Source: Kitasatospora sp. MAP12-44 (lineage in GTDB: Bacteria > Actinomycetota > Actinomycetes > Streptomycetales > Streptomycetaceae). Taken from it: a DNA stretch of 64,000 nt. This document shows, piece by piece, positions 24,617 to 34,019 of this stretch. The notes under the pieces are model-generated. The model was not told the origin of the DNA, did no database searches, and saw nothing but the letters and a program-made list of their open reading frames with translations. The DNA is taken from positions 6,200,001 to 6,264,000 of the forward strand of contig NZ_JARZAE010000004.1 in the NCBI RefSeq assembly GCF_029892095.1. The letters are read 5' to 3'. A program made the position numbers and the translations under genes. Every line of letters starts with the position of its first letter. Positions within the stretch are counted from its first letter, which is position 1.

Positions 24617-25213
24617 CTACCACTCGATCCCGCGCTGGCCCTTGCGGCCCGCGTCCATCGGGTGCTTGACCTTGGTCATCTCGGTGACCAGGTCGGCGAG
24701 TTCGATCAGCGGCTCGGCCGCGTACCGGCCGGTGATCACCACGTGCTGCGAGCCGGGGCGGTCCTTCAGCACCGCGACCACCTCGTCCACGTCCACCCAG
24801 CCCCAGTGCATGGGGTAGGTGAACTCGTCCAGCACATACAGCCGGTAGGTCTCGGCGGCGAGGTCGCGCTTGACCTGCTCCCAGCCCTCCTTGGCGGCCT
24901 CCTCGCTGGACTCCATCCCGCGCTGCACCCAGGACCAGCCCTCGCCCATCTTGTGCCAGGCGACCGTGCCGCCCTCGCCGGAGGCGCCCAGCACCTTCAG
25001 CGCGTTCTCCTCGCCCACCTTCCACTTGGCGGACTTGACGAACTGGAACACCCCGATCGGCCAGCCCTGGTTCCAGGCCCGCAGCGCGAGGCCGAAGGCG
25101 GCGGTGGACTTGCCCTTGCCGGGGCCGGTGTGCACGGCGGTGATCGGCTGGGTACGGCGCTGACGGGTCGTCAGACCGTCCTCGGGAACGCTGGTCGGCT
25201 GTCCCTGCGGCAT
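24617..25213 (-). CDS. cobO: Cob(I)yrinic acid a,c-diamide adenosyltransferase
   Basis: Transfers the adenosyl group of ATP to Co(I) corrinoids (CobA/CobO/BtuR family). The 198-residue protein has the P-loop HTGPGKGKST at about 28-37, FVKSAKWKVGEE, LDEFTYPMHWGWV and ITGRYAAEPLIELADLVTEM. ATG 25213 is chosen because the family starts just before the P-loop; the frame upstream is the shadow of the chelatase gene. It lies 4 bp downstream of the chelatase stop, so it is part of the same transcript. Confidence 0.95.
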   Translation of the reverse strand: MPQGQPTSVPEDGLTTRQRRTQPITAVHTGPGKGKSTAAFGLALRAWNQGWPIGVFQFVKSAKWKVGEENALKVLGASGEGGTVAWHKMGEGWSWVQRGMESSEEAAKEGWEQVKRDLAAETYRLYVLDEFTYPMHWGWVDVDEVVAVLKDRPGSQHVVITGRYAAEPLIELADLVTEMTKVKHPMDAGRKGQRGIEW

Positions 25214-25217
25214 GCTG

Positions 25218-27290
25218 TCACGCTGCCTTTCGCTGCTGGGGCTGGGCGGAGGACTTGGTGGGGGACTTGGCGGAGGACTTGGTGGAGGAGGGGCGATGGG
25301 CGTGCACCAGGGCGGCCACGCCCTCGGCCCGCAGTTCGTCCAAGGTGACGGCGGCGGCGCCGAGTTGGCCGGCCAGCGTGCGGGCCAGGCCGAGTCGGAC
25401 ATGGCCCGACTCGCAGTCCAGCACCACCGCGGCGGTGCCCTGCGCGGCCAGCAGGGCGGCCGCCCGGCCGGCGTCGGCCAGCGCGGCGCGGCCACCGGTG
25501 GCCCGGCCGTCGGTGACCACCACCAGCAGCGGCCGGCGGTGCGGGTCACGCAGCCGCTCCAGCCGCAGCACCTCGTGCGCCCGCAGCAGGCCGGCCGCCA
25601 GCGGGGTGCGGCCGCCGGTGGGCAGCTGCTCGAGCCGGGCCGCGCCGACCTCGACGGAGGAGGTCGGCGGCAGTGCCAGCTCGGCCCCCGCGCCGCGGAA
25701 GGTGATCATGCCGATCTTGTCGCGGCGCTGGTAGGCGTCCATCAGCAGCGACAGCACCGCGCCCTTGACGGCGGTCATCCGCTGGCGGGCCGCCATCGAA
25801 CCGGAGGCGTCCACCACGAAGAGCACCAGGTTGGACTCCCGGCCCTGGCGCACCTGCTCGCGGAAGTCGTCGTGCCGCAGCACCAGCGCCCGCCCGTCGC
25901 GCCCGCGCGCCACCTGGTGCGGCGCGGCGGCCTGCAGGGTGGCGGCCAGGTGCAGCCGGGTCAGCTGACCGGCCGGACGGCGCGAGCGGACGGTCTGCCC
26001 GCCGTCGGTCTCGGCGGGGGAGCGGCGGCCGTGGGCGCCCTTGCCGGTGCCGGGCACCTTGAACAGCTTGGTCCGGTAGGGGTCGCCGGCCGCCACGGGG
26101 GCGGACTCGCGGGGCGAGCCGGGCTTGGGGATCTGCGGGGGAGCGTCCTGCGAAGGTGCCTCCCCGGCCGGCGCGTCGCCGGGGTCGGAGGAGGAGGGCT
26201 CGGGAGCACCGCCGCCATCGTCCGGACCGCCCCCGTCCGGCCCGTCGTCCTCAGGCCCATCCCCCTCCTCCGGCTGGTCCGCGTGCTCCTCCAACGTCCG
26301 GTCCAGCTGCTCCTCGTCCAGCCCGGGCGCGTCGAACGGGTTGCGCCGGCGCCGGTGCGGCAGCGCCAGCTGCGCGGCCTTGCGCACATCCTCCTCGCTC
26401 ACCGCCGTCCGCCCGTCCCAGGCGGCCAGCGCGACGGCCGTGCGGGCCATCACGATGTCCGCGCGCAGCCCGTCCACCTCGAACGCCGCGCAGACCGCGG
26501 TGATCTGACGCAGCGCCGCGTCGCCCAGCTCGACGGCGGGCAGCAGCGCGCGGGCCGCGGTGATCCGCTCGGCGAGCGCGAGCTCCTCGGCGTCGTAGCG
26601 CCGCGCGAACGAGGCCGGGTCGGCGTCGTAGGCGAGCCGGCGGCGGACCACCTCGGCCCGCTCCGCCGGGTCACGGGTGGCCGCGATCTCCACCGTCAGC
26701 CCGAACCGGTCGAGCAGCTGCGGCCGCAGCTCGCCCTCCTCCGGGTTCATCGTCCCGACCAGCAGGAACCGCGCGGCGTGCCGCACCGACACGCCCTCGC
26801 GCTCGACGTACGAGCGGCCCATCGCCGCCGCGTCCAGCAGCAGGTCCACCACGTGGTCCTGCAGCAGGTTCACCTCGTCGATGTAGAGCACGCCGCGGTG
26901 CGCCCGGGCGAGCAGCCCCGGCTCGTACGCCTTGACGCCCTCGGCCAGCGCCCGCTCCAGGTCGAGCGAGCCGACGATCCGGTCCTCGGTCACGCCGACC
27001 GGCAGCTCGACCAGCTGCGCCGGTCGGTCCAGCGGGACGGCCTGCGGGTGCGCCCCGTCCGGGCACTGCGGGTCCGGCGCCCCCGGGTCGCAGGCGAAGC
27101 GGCAGCCGTCCACCACCGCGATCGACGGCAGCAGCCCGGCCAGCGCGCGCACCATGGTCGACTTCGCGGTGCCCTTCTCGCCGCGGACCAGCACCCCGCC
27201 GACCGCCGGCGACACGGCGTTGAGCAGCAGCCCGAGCCGCAGATCGGCCATCCCCACGATGGCGGTGAACGGGTATCGGACGTCGCTCAC
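25218..27290 (-). CDS. Mg/Co-chelatase ChlI-ChlD fusion (AAA + VWA)
   Basis: A 690-residue protein joining the two ATPase-type chelatase subunits: an AAA domain (about 1-330, Walker A GEKGTAKST from 37, VLYIDEVNLL Walker B), a Pro/Asp/Glu-rich linker (about 335-430) and a VWA domain with the MIDAS DASGSM at 494-499. The C-terminal tail is a Lys/Ser repeat (STKSSAKSPTKSSAQ). In actinobacterial cob operons such proteins work with CobN for cobalt insertion, but no cobN is in this window. The GTG start overlaps the cobQ stop (GTGA, 27287-27290). Confidence 0.88.
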   Translation of the reverse strand: MSDVRYPFTAIVGMADLRLGLLLNAVSPAVGGVLVRGEKGTAKSTMVRALAGLLPSIAVVDGCRFACDPGAPDPQCPDGAHPQAVPLDRPAQLVELPVGVTEDRIVGSLDLERALAEGVKAYEPGLLARAHRGVLYIDEVNLLQDHVVDLLLDAAAMGRSYVEREGVSVRHAARFLLVGTMNPEEGELRPQLLDRFGLTVEIAATRDPAERAEVVRRRLAYDADPASFARRYDAEELALAERITAARALLPAVELGDAALRQITAVCAAFEVDGLRADIVMARTAVALAAWDGRTAVSEEDVRKAAQLALPHRRRRNPFDAPGLDEEQLDRTLEEHADQPEEGDGPEDDGPDGGGPDDGGGAPEPSSSDPGDAPAGEAPSQDAPPQIPKPGSPRESAPVAAGDPYRTKLFKVPGTGKGAHGRRSPAETDGGQTVRSRRPAGQLTRLHLAATLQAAAPHQVARGRDGRALVLRHDDFREQVRQGRESNLVLFVVDASGSMAARQRMTAVKGAVLSLLMDAYQRRDKIGMITFRGAGAELALPPTSSVEVGAARLEQLPTGGRTPLAAGLLRAHEVLRLERLRDPHRRPLLVVVTDGRATGGRAALADAGRAAALLAAQGTAAVVLDCESGHVRLGLARTLAGQLGAAAVTLDELRAEGVAALVHAHRPSSTKSSAKSPTKSSAQPQQRKAA

Positions 27291-28813
27291 AAGCGGTCAC
27301 CTTCCATAGCGCGGACGGCCGGTGCCCCCGGCGGCACGAACGGCAGGCCGTCGCCGGCGCCGCCCTCGATCAGCCGCCACAGGGCATCGGTGTCCGCGTG
27401 CTCCTCGATCAGATCTCCCAGCCGGTCCAGCCGGGCCTCGCGCGCGGCGGCGAACGAGGTGTCCGGGGCCGGCACGAACCGCCGCCGGGCCAGCGCCGCC
27501 ACCTCGCGCAGCAGAGCCCGGCGGAAGCCGTCGTTCTCCAGCGCGCCGTGCCAGGTGGTGCCCCACACCGCGCCCTCCCGGCAGCCGTCCAAGAACGGTG
27601 CGCCGCCCTCCACCGTCACCACCCCGTGGTGGATCTCGTACCCCTCGACCCGCTCGCCGAAGGCCTCGCCGACCGGTCGGCCGAGCACCTTCTCGACGCC
27701 GAACACCACCCGGGTCGGCAGCAGGCCGAGCCCGCCGACCGCGCCGGCCTTCGACTCGACCTCGTCCACGATCTCGTGCGCCAGCATCTGGTAGCCGCCG
27801 CAGACCCCGAGCACCGGCTGCCCGGCCGCCGCGCGCTCGCGCAGCGCCCGCTCCAGGCCGCGCTCGCGCAGCCAGGCCAGGTCGGCGACGGTGGCCCGGG
27901 TGCCGGGCAGCACGACGAGGTCGGCGTCGGCCAGCTCCTCGGGCCGGGTCGCCCAGCGCACCAGCACCCCGGGCTCCTGGGCCAGCGCGTCCAGGTCGGT
28001 GAAGTTGGACAGCCGCGGGAACCGCAGCACGGCGACCCGCAGCACGTCGGCGCCGTACGGGCCGGCGACGTCGTCGCGGTCCACCACGGTGGAGAGGTCG
28101 AGCGAGTCCTCGGCGTCCAGCCACAGGCCCTTCAGCATCGGCAGGGTGCCGAGGACCGGACGGCCGGTCAGCTCCTGCAGCATGTCCAGGCCGGGCTTCA
28201 GCAGCCGGGCGTCGCCGCGGAACTTGTTGACCAGCCAGCCCGCCACCAACCGCTGGTCCTCGGCGCTCAGCAGCGCCAGGGTCCCGAACATCGCGGCGAA
28301 GACCCCGCCGCGGTCGATGTCGCCGACCACCACGACCGGCAGGTCGGCGGCCCTGGCCAGGCCCATGTTGGCGATGTCGCGGTCGCGCAGGTTGATCTCG
28401 GCGGGGGAGCCGGCACCTTCGCAGACCACCACGTCGAAGCGCTGGCGCAGGTCCGCCAGGCACTCCAGCGAACGCTCCAGCAAATAGGGTTTGCGCTCCC
28501 GGTAGTCGAGCGCGCCGACTTCCGCGACGGGCCGCCCTAGCAGCACCACCTGACTGCGGCCGTCCGCGCCCGGCTTGAGCAGCACCGGGTTCATCGCCGC
28601 CTCGGGCTCCACCCGGGCGGCGGCGGCCTGCATCACCTGCGCCCGGCCGATCTCCGCGCCGTCGGCGGTGACCATCGAGTTGAGCGACATGTTCTGCGCC
28701 TTGAACGGGGCGACCCTCACCCCCTGCCGGACCAGCCAACGGCAGATCCCGGCGGTCACCACGCTCTTGCCCGCGTCCGAGGTGGTCCCCGCGACCAGCA
28801 GTGCGTTGCTCAT
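27287..28813 (-). CDS. cobQ: Cobyric acid synthase (glutamine-hydrolysing)
   Basis: Amidates the b, d, e and g side chains of adenosylcobyrinate a,c-diamide. The 508-residue protein has the dethiobiotin synthetase-like P-loop AGTTSDAGKSVVTAG from residue 8, KAQNMSLNS, GDIDRGGVFA, and the glutaminase domain with nucleophile in VLGVCGGYQML and GYEIHHG. Its ATG overlaps the cobD stop (ATGA, 28810-28813), so it is coupled to cobD. It is the second gene of the operon. Confidence 0.97.
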   Translation of the reverse strand: MSNALLVAGTTSDAGKSVVTAGICRWLVRQGVRVAPFKAQNMSLNSMVTADGAEIGRAQVMQAAAARVEPEAAMNPVLLKPGADGRSQVVLLGRPVAEVGALDYRERKPYLLERSLECLADLRQRFDVVVCEGAGSPAEINLRDRDIANMGLARAADLPVVVVGDIDRGGVFAAMFGTLALLSAEDQRLVAGWLVNKFRGDARLLKPGLDMLQELTGRPVLGTLPMLKGLWLDAEDSLDLSTVVDRDDVAGPYGADVLRVAVLRFPRLSNFTDLDALAQEPGVLVRWATRPEELADADLVVLPGTRATVADLAWLRERGLERALRERAAAGQPVLGVCGGYQMLAHEIVDEVESKAGAVGGLGLLPTRVVFGVEKVLGRPVGEAFGERVEGYEIHHGVVTVEGGAPFLDGCREGAVWGTTWHGALENDGFRRALLREVAALARRRFVPAPDTSFAAAREARLDRLGDLIEEHADTDALWRLIEGGAGDGLPFVPPGAPAVRAMEGDRL

Positions 28814-29760
28814 ATCCGTCCCCTCCGCAGTGCCGACACGGCGAACCGTCCGGCCACCGTCACCCCCAGCGCCAGCAGCCCGACCCGGCGCGACAGCACG
28901 CAGGCCCGCTCGATGTCGTCCACGGCCACCGCCCGCAGCTCGCCGCCGAGCACCGGCCGCTCCTCCACCCGGGAGCCGTACCGCAGGGTGCCGCCCAGCC
29001 GGACGCCCAGCGCGCCCGCGAACGCCGACTCGGCCTGCCCGGCGTTCGGGCTCGGGTGTGCCGAGCCGTCCCGCCGCCAGACCTGCCAGGCGGTCCGCGG
29101 CGAGGGCGCGGCGGCCACCGTGAGCAGCGCGGTCAGCCGGGCGCCCGGCCAGCCGGCCACGTCGTCCAGCCGCGCCGCGGCCCAGCCGAACCGCCGGTAG
29201 CGCTCCGAGCGGTGACCCACCATCGCGTCCAGCGTGTTGACGGCGCGAAAGGCCAGCAGCCCGGGGGTGCCCGCCAGGGCGCCCCAGACCAGCGCGTTGA
29301 CCACCGCGTCCGCGGTGTTCTCGGCCACCGACTCGACCACCGCGCGGGCGATCTGCGCCTCGTCCAGGCTGCTTGGATCACGCCCGCAGAGGTGCGGCAG
29401 CCGCTCCCGAGCGGCCGTCAGCTCGCCTGCCCGCAGCGCGCCGCCGATGGTGCGCGCCTCCCGGGTGAGCGAGGTGCCGCCGAGCACCGTCCAGGTGGCC
29501 GCGGCGGCCGTCAGCGCCCGGGCCCGGCCCGCGAGCCGATCCGCCGCCACCGCGCCGGCCGCGACGGCGCCCACGCAGAGCGCGGTGTGCAGGGCGCCCG
29601 CGCCGCGGTGGTCACGCCAGAGCGTCCGTTCGGCCCGGCCGGCCGCCTGGCCGAAACCCGCTACCGGGTGGCCCCGCCGGGGATCGCCGAGCGCGACGTC
29701 GGCGGCATATCCGGCCACCGCGCCGACGGCGTACGGGAGCGTGCGGCGGGCAGCCGACAT
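28810..29760 (-). CDS. cobD: Adenosylcobinamide-phosphate synthase (CobD/CbiB)
   Basis: Integral membrane enzyme that joins aminopropanol (phosphate) to adenosylcobyric acid. The 316-residue protein shows family motifs ALGDPRRGHPVAGFGQAA, VVESVAENTADAVVNALVWG and FRAVNTLDAMVGHRSERYRRFGWAAARLDD (read in part) and several hydrophobic segments. ATG 29760 is chosen; the open frame beyond it runs through the riboswitch. It is the first gene of the operon and is preceded directly by the cobalamin riboswitch, so B12 represses the whole operon. Confidence 0.95.
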   Translation of the reverse strand: MSAARRTLPYAVGAVAGYAADVALGDPRRGHPVAGFGQAAGRAERTLWRDHRGAGALHTALCVGAVAAGAVAADRLAGRARALTAAAATWTVLGGTSLTREARTIGGALRAGELTAARERLPHLCGRDPSSLDEAQIARAVVESVAENTADAVVNALVWGALAGTPGLLAFRAVNTLDAMVGHRSERYRRFGWAAARLDDVAGWPGARLTALLTVAAAPSPRTAWQVWRRDGSAHPSPNAGQAESAFAGALGVRLGGTLRYGSRVEERPVLGGELRAVAVDDIERACVLSRRVGLLALGVTVAGRFAVSALRRGRI

Positions 29761-29810
29761 GGCGTGCGTGTCCTCACTCAGGGTCCGCGCCCTGGATCGA
29801 CGTAAACGGG

Positions 29811-29990
29811 GCGAGAGTCTCCTGGCTTCCGGGTGCTGACACACGCTCGGGTCTTCCAACGGCCCTGTGGCGGACCGCCGTGACATGGGCCCCTCCTGCC
29901 CGATGGCGGGCAAGGAGGGAGTTCGAGCGTGCTCCCCGGTGACAGTGGCGGGACCGCGCCGGATTCGCACCGGCTTCCTCTGTTTGCCTC
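29811..29990 (-). ncRNA. Cobalamin riboswitch
   Basis: Read on the minus strand, the element begins near GGAAGCCGGTGCGAATCCGG (hairpin at 29959-29973), continues with GTCCCGCCACTGT (the conserved GCCACTG at 29942-29949), has a variable stem region (29881-29935), and ends with the B12 box AAGCCAGGAGACTC (about 29813-29828). These are the conserved parts in the right order and spacing. It ends about 50 bases before the cobD start, so ligand binding probably hides the ribosome site or ends transcription. Confidence 0.93.
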
Positions 29991-30207
29991 CGATTGGCCC
30001 CAGGATCCCATCACGTGCCGCAACCGGCAGTCAACCAGGCCCCCGGAGTGGTTGATCACACCGGACGGAACCGTCATTACCTCCGAGTAGCCCCCGCCCT
30101 CCCGGTCAGGGCGTTGGCGAATCGTCCAATACCCGCTCCGGGCCCGCCTTGCGGCTTCGTGCGTTCAGCGGGTGCGACCGCGCGCGCCCCGCCCCTAGCG
30201 TCGAGCC

Positions 30208-30900
30208 ATGCGACGCAGCAGAACGCCGGCCCCCACCCCGGTCCCCTTCTCCCCCCAGGCAGCCCGAGCCCACCGCGCCGGGCTCGGCCTCACCCCCGAC
30301 CAGGTCGCGGCGGGGATGGCCGCGCACGGCGTCCGCCTGCTGCCGACCCATGTGCTGGGCTGGGAGGGCGGCGTGATCCGGCCGACCGAGGAGGAGTTCA
30401 TCGCGCTGGCCCGCGCGCTCTGGTGCCCGGCGGTCCAGCTGATGGGGGTGCGCCCGGACAGCCTGCGCGACTTCCGGGTGGCCCGCGAGCTCAGCCAGGA
30501 GCAGACGGCCCGCCAGCTCGGCCTCGGGCTGACGTCGTACCAGGCGGCCGAGCTCAGCGGCCGCTGGAAGGGGGACGAGGCGCAGACCCTGGCGCTGGCC
30601 CAGGTGCTGGGGCTGACGCTGCGCGACGTGATCCGGGTGACGGGGGTCGCCGAGGAACTGGACCAGCGGCTGCGCCAGTGCGTGGACGGCCGCTGGCAGG
30701 CCCAGCTGAAGGCGGTGGGACGCCTGGTCCCGGCCCCGCGCGACACGCTCGCCGGGGTGCTGGCCGCGCTGCAGGGCGAGTACCAGGTCAACTCCTACTG
30801 GGGCTCCAGCACCCCGGACGACCAGCAGCCGCCGGCCGAACCGCTGGAGCAGCGCTTCTGGACCCTGCTCGCCGCCGCCGGCACCGACATCCCCGTCTAG
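30208..30900 (+). CDS. XRE-type regulator with two helix-turn-helix units
   Basis: A 230-residue cytoplasmic protein with two XRE-like domains in tandem: residues about 18-75 (RAGLGLTPDQVAAGMAAHGV..LGWEGG) and about 92-145 (ARELSQEQTARQLGLGLTSYQAAE). The C-terminal third has no known motif and may bind a partner. The -10-like TAGCGT at 30196-30201 lies six bases before ATG 30208, so the transcript is probably leaderless. It stands between the B12 operon (divergent) and an alpha/beta hydrolase. Its targets are unknown. Confidence 0.8.
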   Translation: MRRSRTPAPTPVPFSPQAARAHRAGLGLTPDQVAAGMAAHGVRLLPTHVLGWEGGVIRPTEEEFIALARALWCPAVQLMGVRPDSLRDFRVARELSQEQTARQLGLGLTSYQAAELSGRWKGDEAQTLALAQVLGLTLRDVIRVTGVAEELDQRLRQCVDGRWQAQLKAVGRLVPAPRDTLAGVLAALQGEYQVNSYWGSSTPDDQQPPAEPLEQRFWTLLAAAGTDIPV

Positions 30901-31004
30901 GACCCAGACGGGCACCGGACGGCGGCGCTGCGGTGGCCGCGAGCCGGTGGCCGCGATGAACTGGGGAGGTCCGGTCCAAAGTCGCCATCACCCCCGGGAG
31001 AGCC

Positions 31005-32135
31005 ATGCGTTGGGGAATCGTCGTCGCCGCCGGTACCGCCGTCGCCGCAGCGGCGGGGGCCGTCGTCGTGATCGTCGGGCGCCGGGTCTCCGGCTCCGCC
31101 GTGCACCCGGGCGCGGGCGGCGGCGTGCCCTCCGCCCTCGCGGCCGACCCGAGGCTGCGCGTGCAGGCCTTCGGCCCGAGCGAGGTCACCCTCACCCGCA
31201 CCAGCGCCAGTGAGCGCCGCGGCCGCTACGCACTGGAGTGGCCCGGCGGGCACGCGGTGGTCGGCGACGTGCTGCGGACCGGCCCGCAGAGCGTCACCCG
31301 CCGCCTGGAGCTCAGCGCGGGCACCCCGCCGGACGTCGGCACGCAGGTCGACCTGACGCCCCGGGTGCTGCGCGGCGACCCCGCCTCGGCGTGCGGTCTC
31401 GACTACATGGACGTGCTGGTCGACGGCGAGCTCGGCGGCCTGCCCGGCTGGTACGTGCCCGCGCTGCGCGGCACCTGGGTGATCGCGGTGCACGCCCCCG
31501 ATGCCGACCGCCGGCAGGCGCTGCCGGTGCTGCCGGTGCTGCGGCGGATGGGCCTGCCCGCGCTGGTGGTCAGCTGCCGCGGCGACCAGGGCGCGCCGGT
31601 CTCGCCGGACGGTCTTGCGCACTTCGGTGAGACCGAGTGGCACGACGTCGAGGCGGCCATCCGGTTCGCCAAGGAGGCCGGCGCCGGGCGGATCGTGCTC
31701 TACGGCTGGTCGCTGGGGGCCGCGACGGTGCTGCAGACCGCCGCCCACTCGCAGTACCGCGACGAACTGGTCGGCCTGGTGCTGGACTCCCCGGTGCTCG
31801 ACCTGGCCGCCGCGGTGCGCGGGCGGGCGGCCCGGGCGGGCGTTCCGGCGGGGGCGGCCACGCTGGGCGCCTGGGCGGCCGAGGGGCGTACGGGGGTCGA
31901 TCTGGCCGGCTACGCCCGGCTGGCGGACGGCGCCGAGCTGCCCGGGCCGACGCTGCTGCTGCACAGCCCGCAGGACTCCGTCGCGCCGTGGGGCGCCGCG
32001 GCCCGGCTGGCCCACCGCCGCTCGGATCTGGTGAGCCTGCACGCCGTCCCCGGGGCCGAGCACGCGGCGCTGTGGAACGCCGATCCGGCCGGCTACGAGG
32101 AGGCCCTGCGGCGCTTCCTGACGCCTATCCTCTGA
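31005..32135 (+). CDS. Membrane-anchored alpha/beta hydrolase
   Basis: A 376-residue protein with an N-terminal hydrophobic segment (residues 4-25), so it is anchored or exported. A small beta domain follows, then an alpha/beta hydrolase with nucleophile Ser in GWSLGA, Asp in HSPQDSVAP and His in GAEHAALW: a complete catalytic triad. Similar actinobacterial proteins are annotated as peptidase or esterase-like without known substrate. ATG 31005 has GGGAG upstream. The coding end carries a short tandem repeat (TCCTCTGAATG, from 32128). Confidence 0.83.
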   Translation: MRWGIVVAAGTAVAAAAGAVVVIVGRRVSGSAVHPGAGGGVPSALAADPRLRVQAFGPSEVTLTRTSASERRGRYALEWPGGHAVVGDVLRTGPQSVTRRLELSAGTPPDVGTQVDLTPRVLRGDPASACGLDYMDVLVDGELGGLPGWYVPALRGTWVIAVHAPDADRRQALPVLPVLRRMGLPALVVSCRGDQGAPVSPDGLAHFGETEWHDVEAAIRFAKEAGAGRIVLYGWSLGAATVLQTAAHSQYRDELVGLVLDSPVLDLAAAVRGRAARAGVPAGAATLGAWAAEGRTGVDLAGYARLADGAELPGPTLLLHSPQDSVAPWGAAARLAHRRSDLVSLHAVPGAEHAALWNADPAGYEEALRRFLTPIL

Positions 32136-32201
32136 ATGTCCTCTGAATGTCCTATGAACCGTTCTGTGATCGCTTCGAACCTGCACGCGGTCAGTCACCT
32201 C

Positions 32202-32231
32202 TTGACCACGGACGGTGCCTTCATGTTAATG
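32202..32231 (+). promoter_or_regulatory. Promoter candidate for the gene at 32370
   Basis: TTGACC (32202-32207), an 18-bp spacer and TTAATG (32226-32231) resemble a vegetative sigma promoter, in a relatively AT-rich stretch between the hydrolase gene and the hypothetical gene. No other promoter is as clear in the 234-bp gap. Confidence 0.45.
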
Positions 32232-32369
32232 TCGTGCACAGGTCACGCGGATCCGGTCGCCCGGTTTGAGCACTCTTGCCCCATCTCCGCCCACCGGTTG
32301 TCGACGGCTGTCAAAGACGCGCCGAACTCGATGTGACAGAAGCCCCGTGCACGGGGAAGACTGCACGGC

Positions 32370-33875
32370 GTGACGTCTCGGAACCCGCGCGACCGTGATG
32401 CCCCGCTCCCGCCGACCATGGGTACCGGCGCGACGGTGACCCGTCTACCCGGTACGGCCTCCCGCGCGGATACCGCGCTGCCGGCCGGTCCCGGCGTACC
32501 CCGACGCCGAACCCCCAGGCCCGCCCCCGGTCGAGGCCGGGTCCCGGTGCCCGAGGGCTTCCCCGTACCCGCCGTCCTCGCGCCGCTGGCACGCCGCATG
32601 CTCACCGACGCGGTGCGCATCGCGCACTGGGCCGGCGAGCTCGCCGAGGTCGACAAGCGCGGCGAACTGCTGCCCGACGACGCCCGGGCCGCCGGGCGGG
32701 CGCTGGCCATGACGGTCGGCGCCGCGGCCAAGGCCTGGGGGCAGGCCCTGCTGGTCGGCCTGGTCGAGCCCCGGGACGGCGGCGCGGCCCCCGGCTGGCG
32801 GCTGCACGCCTGGGAGCGCGACGACGAGGCCGTGCTGCGCGGCTGGTCCGCGCTCTTCGACGCCTGGACGCTGCTCGCCCCCGTGCCGCCCGCCGCGCTG
32901 CGCGGCGTGTTCGCCGTGCTGGCCGGCCAGGCCGTCGACCAGGCACCGCAACTGCTCTCCTTCCTGCACCTGGTCGACGGACCGGTCGCCGAGAGCGAGC
33001 TGATGGAGCTGCTGCGCCGCGGTCTGGACGAGCGCCGGCACGGCGCCGGTACGGGCTTCGCGACCCTGTCGCCTGTCCCGCACGCGGCCTCCGCCGTCTC
33101 GGCCGTCCGCGGCACCTGCCGCGAGCCGCAGATCGACACCCCGCCGGCGCCCTCGGACATCGCCGCCGTACTGGACTGGATGCTCGACGGCCTGGCCGCC
33201 GTCGGCGCGGTGGTCCGTTCGGCGGAGGCCGCCGAGCTCTCGCCGCTGGGCCACTGGGCGGTACGCGCCAAGCTGGAGGAGATCTGCACGGTCGCGCAGA
33301 CCGCCGCGGGCCACATCGAGCAGAGCGCGCTGGAGCTGCTGGACGCCTGCGCCAACTACTCGCCGGGCCCGGCCCGCGCCGAGTACCGCGCCTGGGTCGC
33401 CGCCCGCCCGGTGGACCGCGCCGTGGCCGAGCTCCTGGAGGCCGCCCGGGGCGACGACGCGCTGCTGCGCGGGCTCGCCTTCGAGGCCCTGCGGGTGGCC
33501 GGCGGAACGGCCGAGCAGGGCGTCCGGGCGGCCGTGGACGAGGCCGTGCTGCGCCCCTACGCGCTGCTCTGGCTGGCCGAGCAGCTGGACGAGGGCGGTG
33601 TGGTGCCCTCCGACGTACTGAGCGCCGAGGACGCCGCCTGGCTCTGGGTGGACACCGCCGCGGCGGTGCTCGACCACGGCGAGACCGAGCTGCTGGTCGG
33701 CCATGTCGAGGGGGCCAGTGCCGGTGACCCGGTGCGGCTGTTCGCCCGCGCCCGGCAGTCCGGCCACGCCCGGGCCGCCTCGGTGCTGACGGCGGTCGCG
33801 GGGGTGCACCCGGACGCCGCGGTGGCCCGCGCCGCCCGCCGCTCCGCCTTCAGCGTCCACCGCGGCGGGGCCTGA
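32370..33875 (+). CDS. Conserved hypothetical alpha-helical protein
   Basis: A 501-residue Ala/Leu-rich soluble protein that I do not recognise by function. Residues 1-60 are Pro/Arg-rich and probably disordered; the rest is predicted helical, with a repeated helical-hairpin feel (ALRGVFAVLAGQAVDQAPQ, LLELLDACANYSP-like) but no catalytic motif, signal peptide or membrane segment. A start further in cannot be excluded. Ends in front of a strong terminator shared with the convergent pssA. Its place next to the phospholipid genes does not by itself give a role. Confidence 0.7.
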   Translation: MTSRNPRDRDAPLPPTMGTGATVTRLPGTASRADTALPAGPGVPRRRTPRPAPGRGRVPVPEGFPVPAVLAPLARRMLTDAVRIAHWAGELAEVDKRGELLPDDARAAGRALAMTVGAAAKAWGQALLVGLVEPRDGGAAPGWRLHAWERDDEAVLRGWSALFDAWTLLAPVPPAALRGVFAVLAGQAVDQAPQLLSFLHLVDGPVAESELMELLRRGLDERRHGAGTGFATLSPVPHAASAVSAVRGTCREPQIDTPPAPSDIAAVLDWMLDGLAAVGAVVRSAEAAELSPLGHWAVRAKLEEICTVAQTAAGHIEQSALELLDACANYSPGPARAEYRAWVAARPVDRAVAELLEAARGDDALLRGLAFEALRVAGGTAEQGVRAAVDEAVLRPYALLWLAEQLDEGGVVPSDVLSAEDAAWLWVDTAAAVLDHGETELLVGHVEGASAGDPVRLFARARQSGHARAASVLTAVAGVHPDAAVARAARRSAFSVHRGGA

Positions 33876-33956
33876 CCTGAGACCGACCTGAGAGCGACCG
33901 CTGCTCCAGCGCGCCCCGATCGCCGTGCGCCACCGTGAACCATGGCCGGACAGCGA

Positions 33957-33991
33957 AGTGCCCCGCCGGATCCAGGATCCAGCGGGGCACT
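33957..33991. terminator. Bidirectional terminator between hypothetical gene and pssA
   Basis: AGTGCCCCGC (33957-33966) and GCGGGGCACT (33982-33991) pair perfectly over 10 bp around a 15-base loop that itself contains two GGATCC boxes. It lies between convergent stops at 33875 and 34020. Confidence 0.85.
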
Positions 33992-34019
33992 CGGGGTACT
34001 CGTGGTACTCCGCAGGGAG

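Noticed and set aside
32128..32156. Tandem TCCTCTGAATG repeat at the end of the alpha/beta hydrolase gene
   Set aside because: Two and a half short units at a stop codon; probably slippage without function.
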